From: Deltaproteobacteria bacterium
GTDB lineage: Bacteria; Bdellovibrionota; FAC87; UBA2466
Length of the DNA: 37,047 bases
Assembly: GCA_016196825.1 (NCBI GenBank)
Contig: JACPWY010000031.1
Coordinates: 1 to 37,047, forward strand
Reading direction: 5' to 3'
Each line of letters opens with the position of its first letter. The stretch's first letter is position 1. Below are positions 1 through 8,907 of the stretch, piece after piece. The translations under genes and the position numbers were made by a program. The notes under the pieces were generated by a model that made no database searches, was not told where the DNA came from, and saw nothing but the letters and a program-made list of their open reading frames with translations.

Positions 1-142
1 TGAACAAACAGGAGCCAGAATTTCCCACTCTGAAAAAGCTAGCATCAGGAAATCGCGCAGGCACCAACTCCAGATGGCAAATTACGAATGCCGCATAGCC
101 TTTTTTGCGACGATAACTGCGTTTTCGCGCCAGCCACTACTT

Positions 143-187
143 AGGGCCGGGTGAATCCAGACGGTATTCATCCGGCTCTTTCGTTTT
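143..187 (+). terminator. Intrinsic terminator of an upstream gene
   Basis: An 11-bp stem (146-156 with 166-176, one G-T pair) closes a 9-nt loop and is followed by a T-rich tail, TCTTTCGTTTT. Weaker pairs extend it to 143-179. It would end transcription entering from the left edge. The rest of 1-256 shows no gene. Confidence 0.7.
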
Positions 188-244
188 AGAAGCCACTCCC
201 CCTGTAGTCTCTTTGTTCACGTCGGAAATCTCAGAGGATTTCGA

Positions 245-256
245 TAAAATGGGAGG
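245..256 (+). promoter_or_regulatory. -10 box 6 nt upstream of ATG (probable leaderless start)
   Basis: TAAAAT at 245-250 is followed by exactly 6 nt and the ATG at 257. GGGAGG lies between them but touches the ATG, so it is too close to act as a Shine-Dalgarno. The arrangement matches four other starts in the window. No good -35 is visible. Confidence 0.45.
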
Positions 257-1381
257 ATGAAGACTCTCATCATGCCCATCGTGTCCATTGTCTTTGTCAT
301 CGCGAACTCCGGAGTCGCCGTTGACGCCACCTCGCTGAATGCCCGGTCAGAAACGCCGCCTGAAATTGTCCAGGAGAAGAGCACAGCCCCGAGGCCGGTT
401 TTTGCTGGACTTGATGTGTTTGGCTCATCTCGACTCAATGAGACCGTTCTGCGAAAGACTTTTGGCACTGAGATTGATCAGTGGATCAAGATGGGTCTTG
501 CGGGTGATCCCAATACTGTGGATCTGGAACGACGGATCGCAGGTGCGATTCGAACAAAGTTTGATCTCGCCTCGGCCGATTGGTCGGTTCTTCAATATGT
601 GGAAGAGGGGCGCCTTGTTGTTTACGCGACCCTCGATGTTGTGGAGAAGAAAGACGTCTCTCGGCGAGCGGGTTTCAACGTGATTCCGAAAAGTGAATTG
701 CCGGATCCCGGTGGCCTGATTGCCGAGTGGCAGGAGTATCAGAAGACAGCCTTGGGGCTTGTCTCGGTGGGTGAGGTCCGAATCGACACGGAAGACTGCG
801 AGGCCTTTCACTGCCCCTTTGGACACAAACACCCGAAGCTTCAGAAGTATGAAAAGATCTTTCTTGAGGGGGCAAAGACCTTCGGGAAGGAACTGGCCGA
901 GATTTTGGTAAAGGATGGTCGGGCCGAGATTCGAGGAGCGGCGGTGTTTCTGCTCGCCTATCTGAAGGATGGAAAGACGGTCGTTGAAAGAGTGATGCCG
1001 GCCGTTCGGGATCCCGAGGATCTGGTGAGAAACAACGCCCTTCGGGTGCTCATTGACATCGCCCAATACCACTCAGAGATTCCGGTTCCCGTGAAGACTG
1101 TCGTCGAGGCCCTCGACTTTCCGAGCGCCTCCGACCGTTCGAAGGCGGCCAACGTGGTTTACTTTCTGGCGCTGGGAGCTCCTCAGGTCCGGCAGTACCT
1201 GATGGATAACGCTTTGCCCAAACTGGTTTCTCTTGTGGCCTCAGTGCAGCCGGAACAGCGGGTGACGGCCCATGCCATTTTGAGAAAACTGTCCGGGAAA
1301 AACCTCGCTGCTACCGATATTCAGGGGTGGTCAAATTGGTCCAAGAAGGCCGGCCAGGGCCGGACGGTCTCCCAGCAATAG
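257..1381 (+). CDS. Exported hypothetical protein with HEAT-like helical repeats
   Basis: This 374-residue protein begins with a Sec-type signal peptide: Lys2, then a hydrophobic stretch over about residues 4-22. The N-terminal half is of mixed composition and I do not recognise a family. Residues ~200-355 form regular amphipathic helix pairs of the HEAT/Armadillo kind (for example 'VRDPEDLVRNNALRVL'). HEAT domains usually serve as protein-binding scaffolds, so a periplasmic adaptor is conceivable, but this is inference. An in-frame stop at 245 prevents a longer start. The alternative ATG at 275 would shorten the signal peptide. It lies 40 bp upstream of hemA, which has its own promoter-like element, so membership of the heme operon is unlikely. 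Function unknown. Confidence 0.8.
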   Translation: MKTLIMPIVSIVFVIANSGVAVDATSLNARSETPPEIVQEKSTAPRPVFAGLDVFGSSRLNETVLRKTFGTEIDQWIKMGLAGDPNTVDLERRIAGAIRTKFDLASADWSVLQYVEEGRLVVYATLDVVEKKDVSRRAGFNVIPKSELPDPGGLIAEWQEYQKTALGLVSVGEVRIDTEDCEAFHCPFGHKHPKLQKYEKIFLEGAKTFGKELAEILVKDGRAEIRGAAVFLLAYLKDGKTVVERVMPAVRDPEDLVRNNALRVLIDIAQYHSEIPVPVKTVVEALDFPSASDRSKAANVVYFLALGAPQVRQYLMDNALPKLVSLVASVQPEQRVTAHAILRKLSGKNLAATDIQGWSNWSKKAGQGRTVSQQ

Positions 1382-1408
1382 AACCTTCGCTAAAGGGATT
1401 TCCTAGGT

Positions 1409-1421
1409 TATATTTTGTCCT
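1409..1421 (+). promoter_or_regulatory. -10 box of the heme operon, 7 nt before the hemA GTG
   Basis: TATATT at 1409-1414 precedes the GTG start (1422) by 7 nt. No Shine-Dalgarno lies at normal spacing; the nearest purine run, AAAGGGA, is more than 20 nt upstream. The -35 region is poor. Initiation at or next to the start codon would give a leaderless hemA mRNA. Confidence 0.5.
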
Positions 1422-2645
1422 GTGAAAATCCACCTTTGGGGCACCGACTTTCGGAGAAGCCACGCCGATTTTCGGCGCAGCCTTTACATTGACCCGCAAG
1501 TGCGCGCCGAGCGTCTCAAGGAACTAATGACGGTCGGGTTCACCGATCTCGTCTATCTCAACACCTGCAATCGGATCGAATTCTACACAAGCGCTCGCGA
1601 CTATTTTTCCGACACTCGGCCGCTTTGGGTGGAGATGCTGCGTCGTTTTGGTCTCGCCGAAGACGCGTTTTATTCGGGTTACCAGCTCGAAGGAAAGTCG
1701 GCTCTGCGCCACCTGTTGCGTGTGGCCTCAAGCCTTGAGTCTTTGGTGATTGGTGAGCCGCAGATTTTGGGCCAAATCAAAGATGGGTTGCGCTGGACTG
1801 TCCAGCAGGGGATGCCCATCTCTAATTCGCTGAGTCGCTCATTTCAGATTGCCTTTGAGACGGCCAAGGCGATTCGCGCGAACACGGCCATCGGTTCGGA
1901 GTCGGTGTCGGTGGCAAGTCTTGGTATGGAGCAGGTGGAGCTGATGGAGGTCGACTTTCCTTTGACCACGGTTGCGGTGGTGGGGCGCAGCCCGATGAGC
2001 ATTATCGTGGTCAATTGGTTGAAAAAGAATCGGCCGCACGTGCCTTTCCGGTGGGTGAACCGCAACCCCGAGCTGTTGGCTCAGGAGGAGGCCGCTCAGG
2101 GCGTTGAGATCGAATCACTTGAGCGATTCATCGAGCGGCCGGGGACCTTTTCGCATCTTTTTACAGCGTCGGGGAGCCCCATTCCCCTCTTTGACGAGGC
2201 CTTTTTTGGGCGAGTCGATGCGGTGAGCCCGCTGGCGTTTGATTTTGCGGAGCCGCCCGATGTGGCGCAGCTTCCCGAAGCCTGTCGTACGCGCGTCGTA
2301 CGGCTGGACGATCTCAAAACTGTCGCACACCGCAACCGTGAACACCGTCGAGGTGCTGTCGTTAAAGCCGAGACAATCATTGATTTAGCTATTCGGGATT
2401 ACTTCCAGGAGCAGAAGGAAGCACCAGTTTTGCGCGACTTCAGCGTGTTGGAGCCGATTCTTCTCGGGGAGATCGATCGTCTCATGAATGAGCTAAATCC
2501 AGCCGGCTGCAGTCGGGACGAGTTACGGCAATGGGCCGAAAAGCTTGTGAAGCGCAATCTTCACACTTCGCGGATGCAACTCAAGAGTATTCTAAAAACG
2601 GTGGCGGATTCGGAACAGGTTCAAGCTGTTCAATGGGATCTTTAG
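1422..2645 (+). CDS. hemA: Glutamyl-tRNA reductase
   Basis: HemA reduces the glutamate of Glu-tRNA(Glu) to glutamate-1-semialdehyde with NADPH, the committed step of C5-pathway tetrapyrrole synthesis in the cytoplasm. The 407-residue length is normal. Visible signatures are 'NTCNRIEFY' with the nucleophile Cys49, 'SLVIGEPQILGQIK' (residues ~107-120), and a C-terminal helical dimerisation domain (~310-407). The expected NADPH loop, normally G-x-G-E-M, reads Gly188-Arg-Ser-Pro-Met192, so the dinucleotide site is divergent. The N-terminus also lacks the usual 'G.sH..ap...RE' look. The start is GTG, the only plausible one upstream of the catalytic domain. This is the first gene of the heme operon, abutting hemC without a gap. 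Identity is secure; unaltered NADPH binding is not. Confidence 0.93.
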   Translation: MKIHLWGTDFRRSHADFRRSLYIDPQVRAERLKELMTVGFTDLVYLNTCNRIEFYTSARDYFSDTRPLWVEMLRRFGLAEDAFYSGYQLEGKSALRHLLRVASSLESLVIGEPQILGQIKDGLRWTVQQGMPISNSLSRSFQIAFETAKAIRANTAIGSESVSVASLGMEQVELMEVDFPLTTVAVVGRSPMSIIVVNWLKKNRPHVPFRWVNRNPELLAQEEAAQGVEIESLERFIERPGTFSHLFTASGSPIPLFDEAFFGRVDAVSPLAFDFAEPPDVAQLPEACRTRVVRLDDLKTVAHRNREHRRGAVVKAETIIDLAIRDYFQEQKEAPVLRDFSVLEPILLGEIDRLMNELNPAGCSRDELRQWAEKLVKRNLHTSRMQLKSILKTVADSEQVQAVQWDL

Positions 2646-3593
2646 GTGTCAGCAGTGCATGTTCGTTTGGGAACGCGATCGAGTTCGCTCGCACTCACAC
2701 AATCCCGTTTCATAGCACGTCGATTGAAGGAATTTGGGGTCGAATGCGAGCTCATTCCTATCAAAAGCAGCGGTGACGCAGAGACGAAGTCGGCGCTATA
2801 TGACATCGAGGCGGCCTCGCCGGGGTTGTTCACGAAAGCGCTCGAGCAGGCTTTACTCGATCATCGAATAGATCTGGCGGTGCACTCCTTGAAGGACCTA
2901 CCGACGGAGCAGCCCCCGGACCTGATTGTTGCGGCGATTCCAGAGCGCGAAGATGTGAGCGATGTTTTGGTTGTTGGCCCGACCGGGCAAGGGGCCGGAT
3001 CGCTCCCGCTTGCGCGGGGCTCTCTGGTGGGAACGAGCAGCCTTCGCCGGGAGGCTCAGCTAGTTCAGTTGCGAACCGACCTCAAGATTCAGCCGATCCG
3101 AGGCAATGTTCCCACGCGACTCGACAAAGTACGGCGGGGTGAATTTGGAGCCACCGTTCTGGCCCAGGCCGGGCTCAATCGGCTTCTCAAGACGGAACCG
3201 GACCTCGTTCCAAACGGTGTTCAACTCTTTCCTCTGTCGTTCGTGAGTGCACCGGGGCAGGGGGCCTTATGCGTGGAGATTCGGCGGGACACGCCGGCTG
3301 AACTTCAGGGTGCGCTCGCGCGACTCGATCACGCGCCGACCCGCAGGGCGGTGACCCTTGAGCGCCGCGTTTTGCGCGAGCTCGAAGGGGGGTGCACTTT
3401 GCCGTTAGGAGTGAATGTGATCAACGAGGGGAAGGGGCTGAGGATGAGAGCCTTTTTGGGACTCCTAGAGATCACTCGGGCGCTCGGAAAGCCGCGCTGG
3501 AGGGGCTTTGAGGCTTTTGACATTTCTGGTGCTGACGATGAGACTCTGGTCTCCCAATGCGTCAATCATTTCAAGGGTTTTTTGAAGCGATGA
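2646..3593 (+). CDS. hemC: Hydroxymethylbilane synthase (porphobilinogen deaminase)
   Basis: HemC polymerises four porphobilinogen molecules into linear hydroxymethylbilane. The 315-residue protein carries 'GTRSSSLALTQ' near the N-terminus, 'IDLAVHSLKDLPT' with the catalytic Asp84, 'GTSSLRR' and 'RGNVPTRL' for cofactor and substrate carboxylates, and 'LEGGCTLPLG' whose Cys250 anchors the dipyrromethane cofactor. The GTG start follows the hemA stop directly, implying translational coupling. The product feeds HemD, encoded immediately downstream. Confidence 0.97.
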   Translation: MSAVHVRLGTRSSSLALTQSRFIARRLKEFGVECELIPIKSSGDAETKSALYDIEAASPGLFTKALEQALLDHRIDLAVHSLKDLPTEQPPDLIVAAIPEREDVSDVLVVGPTGQGAGSLPLARGSLVGTSSLRREAQLVQLRTDLKIQPIRGNVPTRLDKVRRGEFGATVLAQAGLNRLLKTEPDLVPNGVQLFPLSFVSAPGQGALCVEIRRDTPAELQGALARLDHAPTRRAVTLERRVLRELEGGCTLPLGVNVINEGKGLRMRAFLGLLEITRALGKPRWRGFEAFDISGADDETLVSQCVNHFKGFLKR

Positions 3594-4288
3594 GAGTGAT
3601 TATCACAGGTGATCCCGAGGATCTGAAGTCTCGGCTGCCACTGCGAACCGAAGCCGGGAAGGCTCTTGAGTGGCAAATCTTGCCGGTTTTGGCATTTGAG
3701 CCGGTCGAAATGTCCCCGGAGATCGTGACTCGTTTGAAAGACTTTCGACCCCACTGGCTAATCTTTCTGAGCCCGCGAGGCGTGACCTTTGGCAATCGCT
3801 GGATGCTCGCCAACGATTACCAGCTCTCGGTGACCACGCGAATCGCCTGCATGGGGGAGCGCACCCGTGCAAAGGCCGAACAGGAGGGGTGGGAAGTCGA
3901 TTTTGTACCCGAGAGGATGGGGTCCGAGGGCTTTGTCGAGGAGTTCCTGCCACTCTTAAGTGAGAAGAGCTCGATTCTGATCCTGTGCGCTTTGCAATCT
4001 CGGGAGTATCTCTGCACGACTCTCGGTGGAGCGGGCCACTCTTTGCTCGTGGTGCCGGTCTATCGGACAGTGCCGAGCGACCGGGTGGAGGATCCGGAGA
4101 CGGCCCAAGGGGTGGTTTTCACGAGTCCTTCGTCGTATGAGGCGTACAAGAAGCGCTGGCCCGGTTTGCTCAAGTCGCTTCGCCTTTTTGCAATCGGGGA
4201 GTACACGGCCACTCGGATGCGCGAGGATGGCGTGGCGGTCAATCTGGTGCCGGACGGAAACGTGGAGAGATTAGGAGAGATTTTATGA
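3590..4288 (+). CDS. hemD: Uroporphyrinogen-III synthase
   Basis: HemD cyclises hydroxymethylbilane and inverts ring D to give uroporphyrinogen III. I place the start at the ATG that overlaps the hemC stop (ATGA, 3590-3593), giving 232 residues; an upstream in-frame ATG at 3557 lies inside hemC and is less likely. The family diverges strongly. Support comes from the N-terminal 'MRVIITGDPE', the typical 'WLIFLSPRGV' segment (~residues 58-67), a second 'VVFTSPSSYEAY' motif in the other lobe, the length, and the position directly behind hemC. Confidence 0.88.
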   Translation: MRVIITGDPEDLKSRLPLRTEAGKALEWQILPVLAFEPVEMSPEIVTRLKDFRPHWLIFLSPRGVTFGNRWMLANDYQLSVTTRIACMGERTRAKAEQEGWEVDFVPERMGSEGFVEEFLPLLSEKSSILILCALQSREYLCTTLGGAGHSLLVVPVYRTVPSDRVEDPETAQGVVFTSPSSYEAYKKRWPGLLKSLRLFAIGEYTATRMREDGVAVNLVPDGNVERLGEIL

Positions 4289-5262
4289 TGCAACGACCGC
4301 GCCGTCTGCGCATGACGCCCTGGGTTCGGGAACTTGTTGCCGAAACCAACCTTTCGAAGAGGCAGTTGGTGCAGCCCTATTTCCTGGCCCGTGGCGAGAA
4401 CACTAACGAGCCGATCAAGGGGTTCTCGGGCGTGAATCGTTTGGGATCTGACACCCTAGCGCGCAAGATTGAGAACGATCTCGAGTGTGGCCTGAGGACG
4501 TTTCTTCTTTTTGGCGGAGCTACCGACGAGGAGAAGGATCGTGAGGGGCGCGCCGCCTATCGCGAGGATTCGCTCATTGCGCAGAATCTGGTCGCACTGA
4601 GGAAAAGATTTGGAAGTGCGGTCTCTTTAATGTCGGATGTGTGTCTTTGCCCCTATACCGAACATGGTCACTGTGGAGTTTTGCGGGAAGAGGTGGAGAA
4701 TGATCTTTCGCTGGAGCCTCTTTCAAAAATGGCCCTGGTGCACGCGCAAGCCGGCGCCGACTTTGTCGCCCCGAGCGACATGATGGACGGTCGCATTGGC
4801 GCGATTCGCCGTGCCTTGGATGGGGCGGGGCTCACGACGACAGGGATCATGGCTTATACGGCGAAATACTCGTCGGCGTATTATGGGCCCTTTCGCGAGG
4901 CTCTGTCGTCGTCTCCGAAGGGGATGAGTCGCGCCTCTTATCAGATGGATTTCCGAAACACTCGAGATGCGTTGAGGGAGCTGCGGCTCGACATCGACGA
5001 GGGGGCCGACATCGTGATGGTGAAGCCGGCCCTGGCTTACCTTGATATCATCGCGGCATTTCGCGCCCAGTCGGATGTTCCCGTGGCGGCGTACAGCGTG
5101 AGCGGGGAGTATCAGATGGTGAAGGCCTTGGCGCAGTCCGGGATGGCGGATGAAAAGAGTCTGGCGCTCGAGAATCTGACGGCGATTTCTCGGGCGGGCG
5201 CTCAGGTGATTATCACCTATTTCGCCTCGATTGCGGCCGCGGAGGGGTGGTTGCATTCATGA
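4285..5262 (+). CDS. hemB: Delta-aminolevulinic acid dehydratase (porphobilinogen synthase)
   Basis: HemB condenses two 5-aminolevulinate molecules into porphobilinogen. The 325-residue protein has the Zn-type metal site 'DVCLCPYTEHGHC' (Cys120, Cys122, Cys130) rather than the Mg-type Asp-rich version. The two Schiff-base lysines lie in 'AYTAKYSSAYYGPFREA' (Lys194) and 'IVMVKPALAYLD' (Lys247), followed by 'YSVSGEY'. The ATG overlaps the hemD stop (ATGA), and AGGAG at 4273-4277 sits 7 nt upstream, a good Shine-Dalgarno. Enzymatically it acts before HemC, so gene order does not follow reaction order. Confidence 0.97.
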   Translation: MMQRPRRLRMTPWVRELVAETNLSKRQLVQPYFLARGENTNEPIKGFSGVNRLGSDTLARKIENDLECGLRTFLLFGGATDEEKDREGRAAYREDSLIAQNLVALRKRFGSAVSLMSDVCLCPYTEHGHCGVLREEVENDLSLEPLSKMALVHAQAGADFVAPSDMMDGRIGAIRRALDGAGLTTTGIMAYTAKYSSAYYGPFREALSSSPKGMSRASYQMDFRNTRDALRELRLDIDEGADIVMVKPALAYLDIIAAFRAQSDVPVAAYSVSGEYQMVKALAQSGMADEKSLALENLTAISRAGAQVIITYFASIAAAEGWLHS

Positions 5263-6536
5263 GCGAGCAAACTCAAGATCTGTGGACCAGAGCTCAACGT
5301 GTGATGCCGGGCGGTGTGAACTCTCCGGTCCGCTCCTTCAAACACATTGGGGAGACGCCTGTCTATTTCGCAAAGGGCGAGGGAGCCTTTCTGGAATCGG
5401 TTGATGGGCGTCGATTCATCGATTTTTGCATGGGCTTTGGACCCCATATCCTCGGCCATTCGCCACAGGTTGTTGTTAATGCGGTGAGCGCGCAGTTGGC
5501 CCATGGCACGAGCCTAGGAGCCTGTAACCCACTCGAGGTGGAGCTGTGTGAGGAGTTGCTCTTAAGTTATCCCTTCCTCGAGCGCGTGAGGCTCGTCAAC
5601 ACGGGCACGGAGGCCGTGATGACGGCGCTTCGATTGGCCAGAGCAGTGACCGGGCGGGCAAAGACCTTGAAATTTGAGGGGTGCTACCACGGCCATTTCG
5701 ATTCTCTCCTTGTGAGCGCCGGGAGTGGGGTGGCCGATCTGCCGCAGGCCTCATCTAAAGGTGTGCCTAAAGAGATCGCGGAGACGACGGTGGTTGCTCG
5801 TCTCGATGATCCTGCGAGTTGGGGAGCGATCTTCGAGCGCCACGGGTCCTCACTCGCCGCTGTGATCGTCGAGCCTGTGCCGGCCAACGAGGGGCTCTTT
5901 CTGCCTTCGCGAACGGATCTGCGGCGACTCGTCGATATAGCGCGGGCGGCCGGGGCCGTTGTGATCTTTGATGAAGTCATCTCGGGGTTTCGTCTGGGTC
6001 TCTCGGGTGCTGTGGGCCATTACGATATTCGCCCCGATATCGTCACCCTGGGGAAGGTGATTGGTGGCGGCTTGCCCTTGGCGGCGGTGATGGGGACGGG
6101 TCGAATCATGGATGAACTGGCGCCCATTGGATCGGCCTATCAGGCCGGAACCTTTTCGGGAAACGTTCTATCGGTCACTGCTGGCCTGGCCTGCGTGCGA
6201 GAGCTTCGGCGCTCAAAACCCTACGCGGACCTGGAGCGTCGTACAACACTATTTGCCGACGAGCTGGGGGATGTCTTGAGGCCACTGGGCGTGGTTACGG
6301 TGACCTCATTGGGATCGATCTTTTGGTTTCGCTTTGGGGAAGGGAATCAGTTTCCACCGGCCTTGAGTGAAAAGGATCGCGTGCTTTTTAGAAAATTCTA
6401 TTCTCGAGTGTTGGAAAAGGGGATCTACTTTCCGCCGTCGCCTTATGAGGTGTGCTTTGTTTCAACAGCGCACTCGGATGCTCATATGGTAGAAGCTTTG
6501 GAAAAAATCAGCGCGGCAGTGCGGGAGCTGGCATGA
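5259..6536 (+). CDS. hemL: Glutamate-1-semialdehyde 2,1-aminomutase
   Basis: This PLP enzyme converts the HemA product glutamate-1-semialdehyde to 5-aminolevulinate. The start at the ATG overlapping the hemB stop (ATGA) gives 425 residues; a GTG 12 nt upstream is also in frame. Family signatures are 'RVMPGGVNSPVRSF' at the N-terminus, 'NTGTEAVMTALRLAR', 'YHGHFD', 'VIFDEVISGFR' (PLP-binding Asp) and 'LGKVIGGGLPLAAVMG' with the Schiff-base Lys266. GGAGGG lies 12 nt upstream. Its presence with hemA shows that the cell uses the C5 route rather than ALA synthase. Confidence 0.97.
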   Translation: MSEQTQDLWTRAQRVMPGGVNSPVRSFKHIGETPVYFAKGEGAFLESVDGRRFIDFCMGFGPHILGHSPQVVVNAVSAQLAHGTSLGACNPLEVELCEELLLSYPFLERVRLVNTGTEAVMTALRLARAVTGRAKTLKFEGCYHGHFDSLLVSAGSGVADLPQASSKGVPKEIAETTVVARLDDPASWGAIFERHGSSLAAVIVEPVPANEGLFLPSRTDLRRLVDIARAAGAVVIFDEVISGFRLGLSGAVGHYDIRPDIVTLGKVIGGGLPLAAVMGTGRIMDELAPIGSAYQAGTFSGNVLSVTAGLACVRELRRSKPYADLERRTTLFADELGDVLRPLGVVTVTSLGSIFWFRFGEGNQFPPALSEKDRVLFRKFYSRVLEKGIYFPPSPYEVCFVSTAHSDAHMVEALEKISAAVRELA

Positions 6537-7558
6537 ACCCCTTTCTCAGACACTTGGCGGGCGAAACCATTGGACGATTCCCCGTGTGGATGATGAGGCA
6601 GGCGGGCCGGTATCTGCCGCAGTACCGCGTGATCCGTGAGCGCCACAGCTTTTGGGAGATGGTGACTCGGCCCGAGCTGGCCGCTGAGGTGAGTCTGCTG
6701 CCGCTCAAAACCGTGAAGGTCGACGCCGTGATATTTTTTTCCGACATCCTGACGCTCCCTTATGGTCAGGGCGTTCCCATTGAGCTCGTCGAATCGGTTG
6801 GGCCGGTGCTGCGGGAACGGTTTGAGGGGCCCGAAGCTTTCCGTCGATTCGAGGAGTTTGATCCCTCGCGCCACACTCCGTTTGTCGGTGAGGCCATGCA
6901 ATCGATCCGGGGTTCCCTATCGCCCGATATTGCGTTGATTGGTTTTGCCGGTAGCCCCTGGACGGTGGCGTCGTACCTTGTCGAGGGGAAGAGCAGCAAG
7001 AATTTCGCCCACATCAAAGGTTGGGCGTTTGAGGATCCTGAGAGCCTCGCCGACTCTTTGGCCCATCTTGCCCAGGCGACGGGGCGTTACCTTCGCGCCC
7101 AAATCGAAGCCGGTGCTCAAGTGGTGCAGCTCTTTGACACTTGGTTGGCATCGGCCCCGTTGAGTTTTGTACGCCAGCATTACCTTCCCCTCGTGAAGGC
7201 GCTTTGTGCGGACCTGAAGAGATTCAACGTACCGGTTGTGTACTTCGCCAAGGATTGCCCGCATCTTTTGGGCGAGCTCGCCGAGATGGCGGTGGATGTA
7301 CTTGGGGTGGACTCCTCCCTCACTTTGAAGGAGGCCGAGCAGTTGAGTGGGGGAGGGAAATCGCTGCAGGGCAACCTGGATCCGGTGGCCCTTCTTGGGA
7401 AGGCAGCGACCGTCAGGCGAATGACCAGAGAGTTGGTGCAAGAGGCTCGAACACTCAAGCGGCCACCGATTCTCAATTTGGGTCATGGAATCCTGCCGGG
7501 CACTCCCGTTGAGAATGCAGTGGCCTTTGTCGATGAGGCGAGGACTTTGTGGATCTGA
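6533..7558 (+). CDS. hemE: Uroporphyrinogen decarboxylase
   Basis: HemE removes the four acetate carboxyls of uroporphyrinogen III to give coproporphyrinogen III. The ATG overlaps the hemL stop (ATGA), with GGGAG about 6 nt upstream, giving 341 residues. The hallmark 'PVWMMRQAGRYLPQYR' is near the N-terminus (residues ~17-32), followed by 'FSDILTLPYGQG', 'GFAGSPWTVASY' and the C-terminal 'NLGHGILPGTPVENA'. No cofactor is needed. The gene overlaps hemN by 10 bp. Confidence 0.97.
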   Translation: MNPFLRHLAGETIGRFPVWMMRQAGRYLPQYRVIRERHSFWEMVTRPELAAEVSLLPLKTVKVDAVIFFSDILTLPYGQGVPIELVESVGPVLRERFEGPEAFRRFEEFDPSRHTPFVGEAMQSIRGSLSPDIALIGFAGSPWTVASYLVEGKSSKNFAHIKGWAFEDPESLADSLAHLAQATGRYLRAQIEAGAQVVQLFDTWLASAPLSFVRQHYLPLVKALCADLKRFNVPVVYFAKDCPHLLGELAEMAVDVLGVDSSLTLKEAEQLSGGGKSLQGNLDPVALLGKAATVRRMTRELVQEARTLKRPPILNLGHGILPGTPVENAVAFVDEARTLWI

Positions 7559-8907
7559 AGGCGCTTATTCAGAAATATAGCATTTCGGGGCCTCGCTACA
7601 CCTCCTACCCCACGGCTCCGCAGTGGAGCGAGGCGGTGGGGGAGACCGCTCACCGCAAGGCCTTGGCTCGGGCAGACGCGCGGTTTCCCTTCGCGCTTTA
7701 CGTGCACATTCCGTTCTGCGAGTCGCTTTGTCTTTACTGTGGCTGCAACATTCATCTGACCCACGACCATTCGATGGGGGCGCGGTATTGCGAGGCGGTG
7801 ATTCACGAGATTGAAACGGTGGCGCGGCTTATATCGGGCCGCCCAGCGGTGTCGCAAATGGCTTGGGGTGGCGGAACGCCGACCTTTCTCTCGCCGGAGC
7901 AGATACGGAGGCTCTTCTCAGCTTTTCGAGAAGTGTTTGATTTTGAACCCGAGGCCGAGGTTAGCCTCGAAGTGGATCCGAGAGTGACGACCGATGCTCA
8001 TTTTGTCGAATTGAGATCGCTCGGGTTCAACCGATTGAGTCTCGGTGTGCAGGACTTTGATCCGGTGGTCCAAAAGGCGATCAATCGCATTCAGACAAGC
8101 GAGATGACGCTCAAGACGCTGGAGCGGTGCCGCCTCCTAGGTTTTGGGGGAATGAATTACGATTTGATTTACGGACTTCCTCACCAAAGCCTTCAAACCT
8201 TTGCCGCGACGGTGGATGAGGTGATTCGTCACTCGCCCGATCGAATCGCGCTCTACAACTACGCCCACCTACCGTCTTTGAGGCCACATCAAAAGGCGCT
8301 GGAGAGATTTCCCAGGCCAGAGGCGGACGTTCGGACACAGTTGTTTGAGATGGCCTATCAAAGGTTCTTGGAGGCCGGTTACGTCTCGATTGGGATGGAT
8401 CACTTTGCCAAGCCGAGCGATGAATTGGCGCTGGCGCTTTCCCGTCGGTCTCTCTACCGGAATTTCCAGGGGTACACTGTGAAGAGGGGTCTACCGCTTC
8501 TGGGTTTTGGGGCCTCGGCGATCAGCGAATTTCAAGACGGGTATTTTCAGAATGTGCGAGAGGTGAAGGTGTACGAGGAAAGGATCGCGTCTACTGGGCT
8601 TGCCACTCTGCGGGGGTGCCAACTGTCCGAGAGTGATCTGCGCCGGAAATGGATCATTCAGCGCTTGATGTGTCGTTTGGGTTTCGATTTTGCGGAATAT
8701 GAGGAGGAGTTCGGTGAATCGTTCTCAAACCTCTACGCGACTGAGACGGCGCAATTGATTCCTCTTATTGGTGATGGCCTGCTTGTGAGAAATGATCATT
8801 CCCTTCGGGTCACCGACACTGGGCGCCTTTTTGTTCGCAACGCCGCGATGGTCTTCGACGATTACCTGCTCGGAGAATCAAAGGCGACTTACTCGAAAAC
8901 GCTTTGA
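7549..8907 (+). CDS. hemN: Oxygen-independent coproporphyrinogen III dehydrogenase
   Basis: This radical-SAM enzyme oxidatively decarboxylates coproporphyrinogen III to protoporphyrinogen IX without oxygen. The 452-residue protein starts at GTG inside the end of hemE, with GAGGA 4 nt upstream. The [4Fe-4S] motif 'HIPFCESLCLYCGCN' provides Cys57, Cys61 and Cys64, plus Cys66 of the true-HemN 'CGCN' form, distinguishing it from HemW-like proteins. 'GPRYTSYPTA' before it, 'GGGTPTFLS', and a HemN C-terminal domain are also present. It is the last recognisable heme gene here. Genes for protoporphyrinogen oxidation and ferrochelation are not in the window. Confidence 0.96.
   Translation: MDLKALIQKYSISGPRYTSYPTAPQWSEAVGETAHRKALARADARFPFALYVHIPFCESLCLYCGCNIHLTHDHSMGARYCEAVIHEIETVARLISGRPAVSQMAWGGGTPTFLSPEQIRRLFSAFREVFDFEPEAEVSLEVDPRVTTDAHFVELRSLGFNRLSLGVQDFDPVVQKAINRIQTSEMTLKTLERCRLLGFGGMNYDLIYGLPHQSLQTFAATVDEVIRHSPDRIALYNYAHLPSLRPHQKALERFPRPEADVRTQLFEMAYQRFLEAGYVSIGMDHFAKPSDELALALSRRSLYRNFQGYTVKRGLPLLGFGASAISEFQDGYFQNVREVKVYEERIASTGLATLRGCQLSESDLRRKWIIQRLMCRLGFDFAEYEEEFGESFSNLYATETAQLIPLIGDGLLVRNDHSLRVTDTGRLFVRNAAMVFDDYLLGESKATYSKTL

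Noticed and set aside
3557..3589. Longer HemD start at 3557
   Set aside because: It would overlap hemC by 37 bp and add residues before the conserved N-terminus; the ATGA overlap at 3590 matches the other junctions of the operon.
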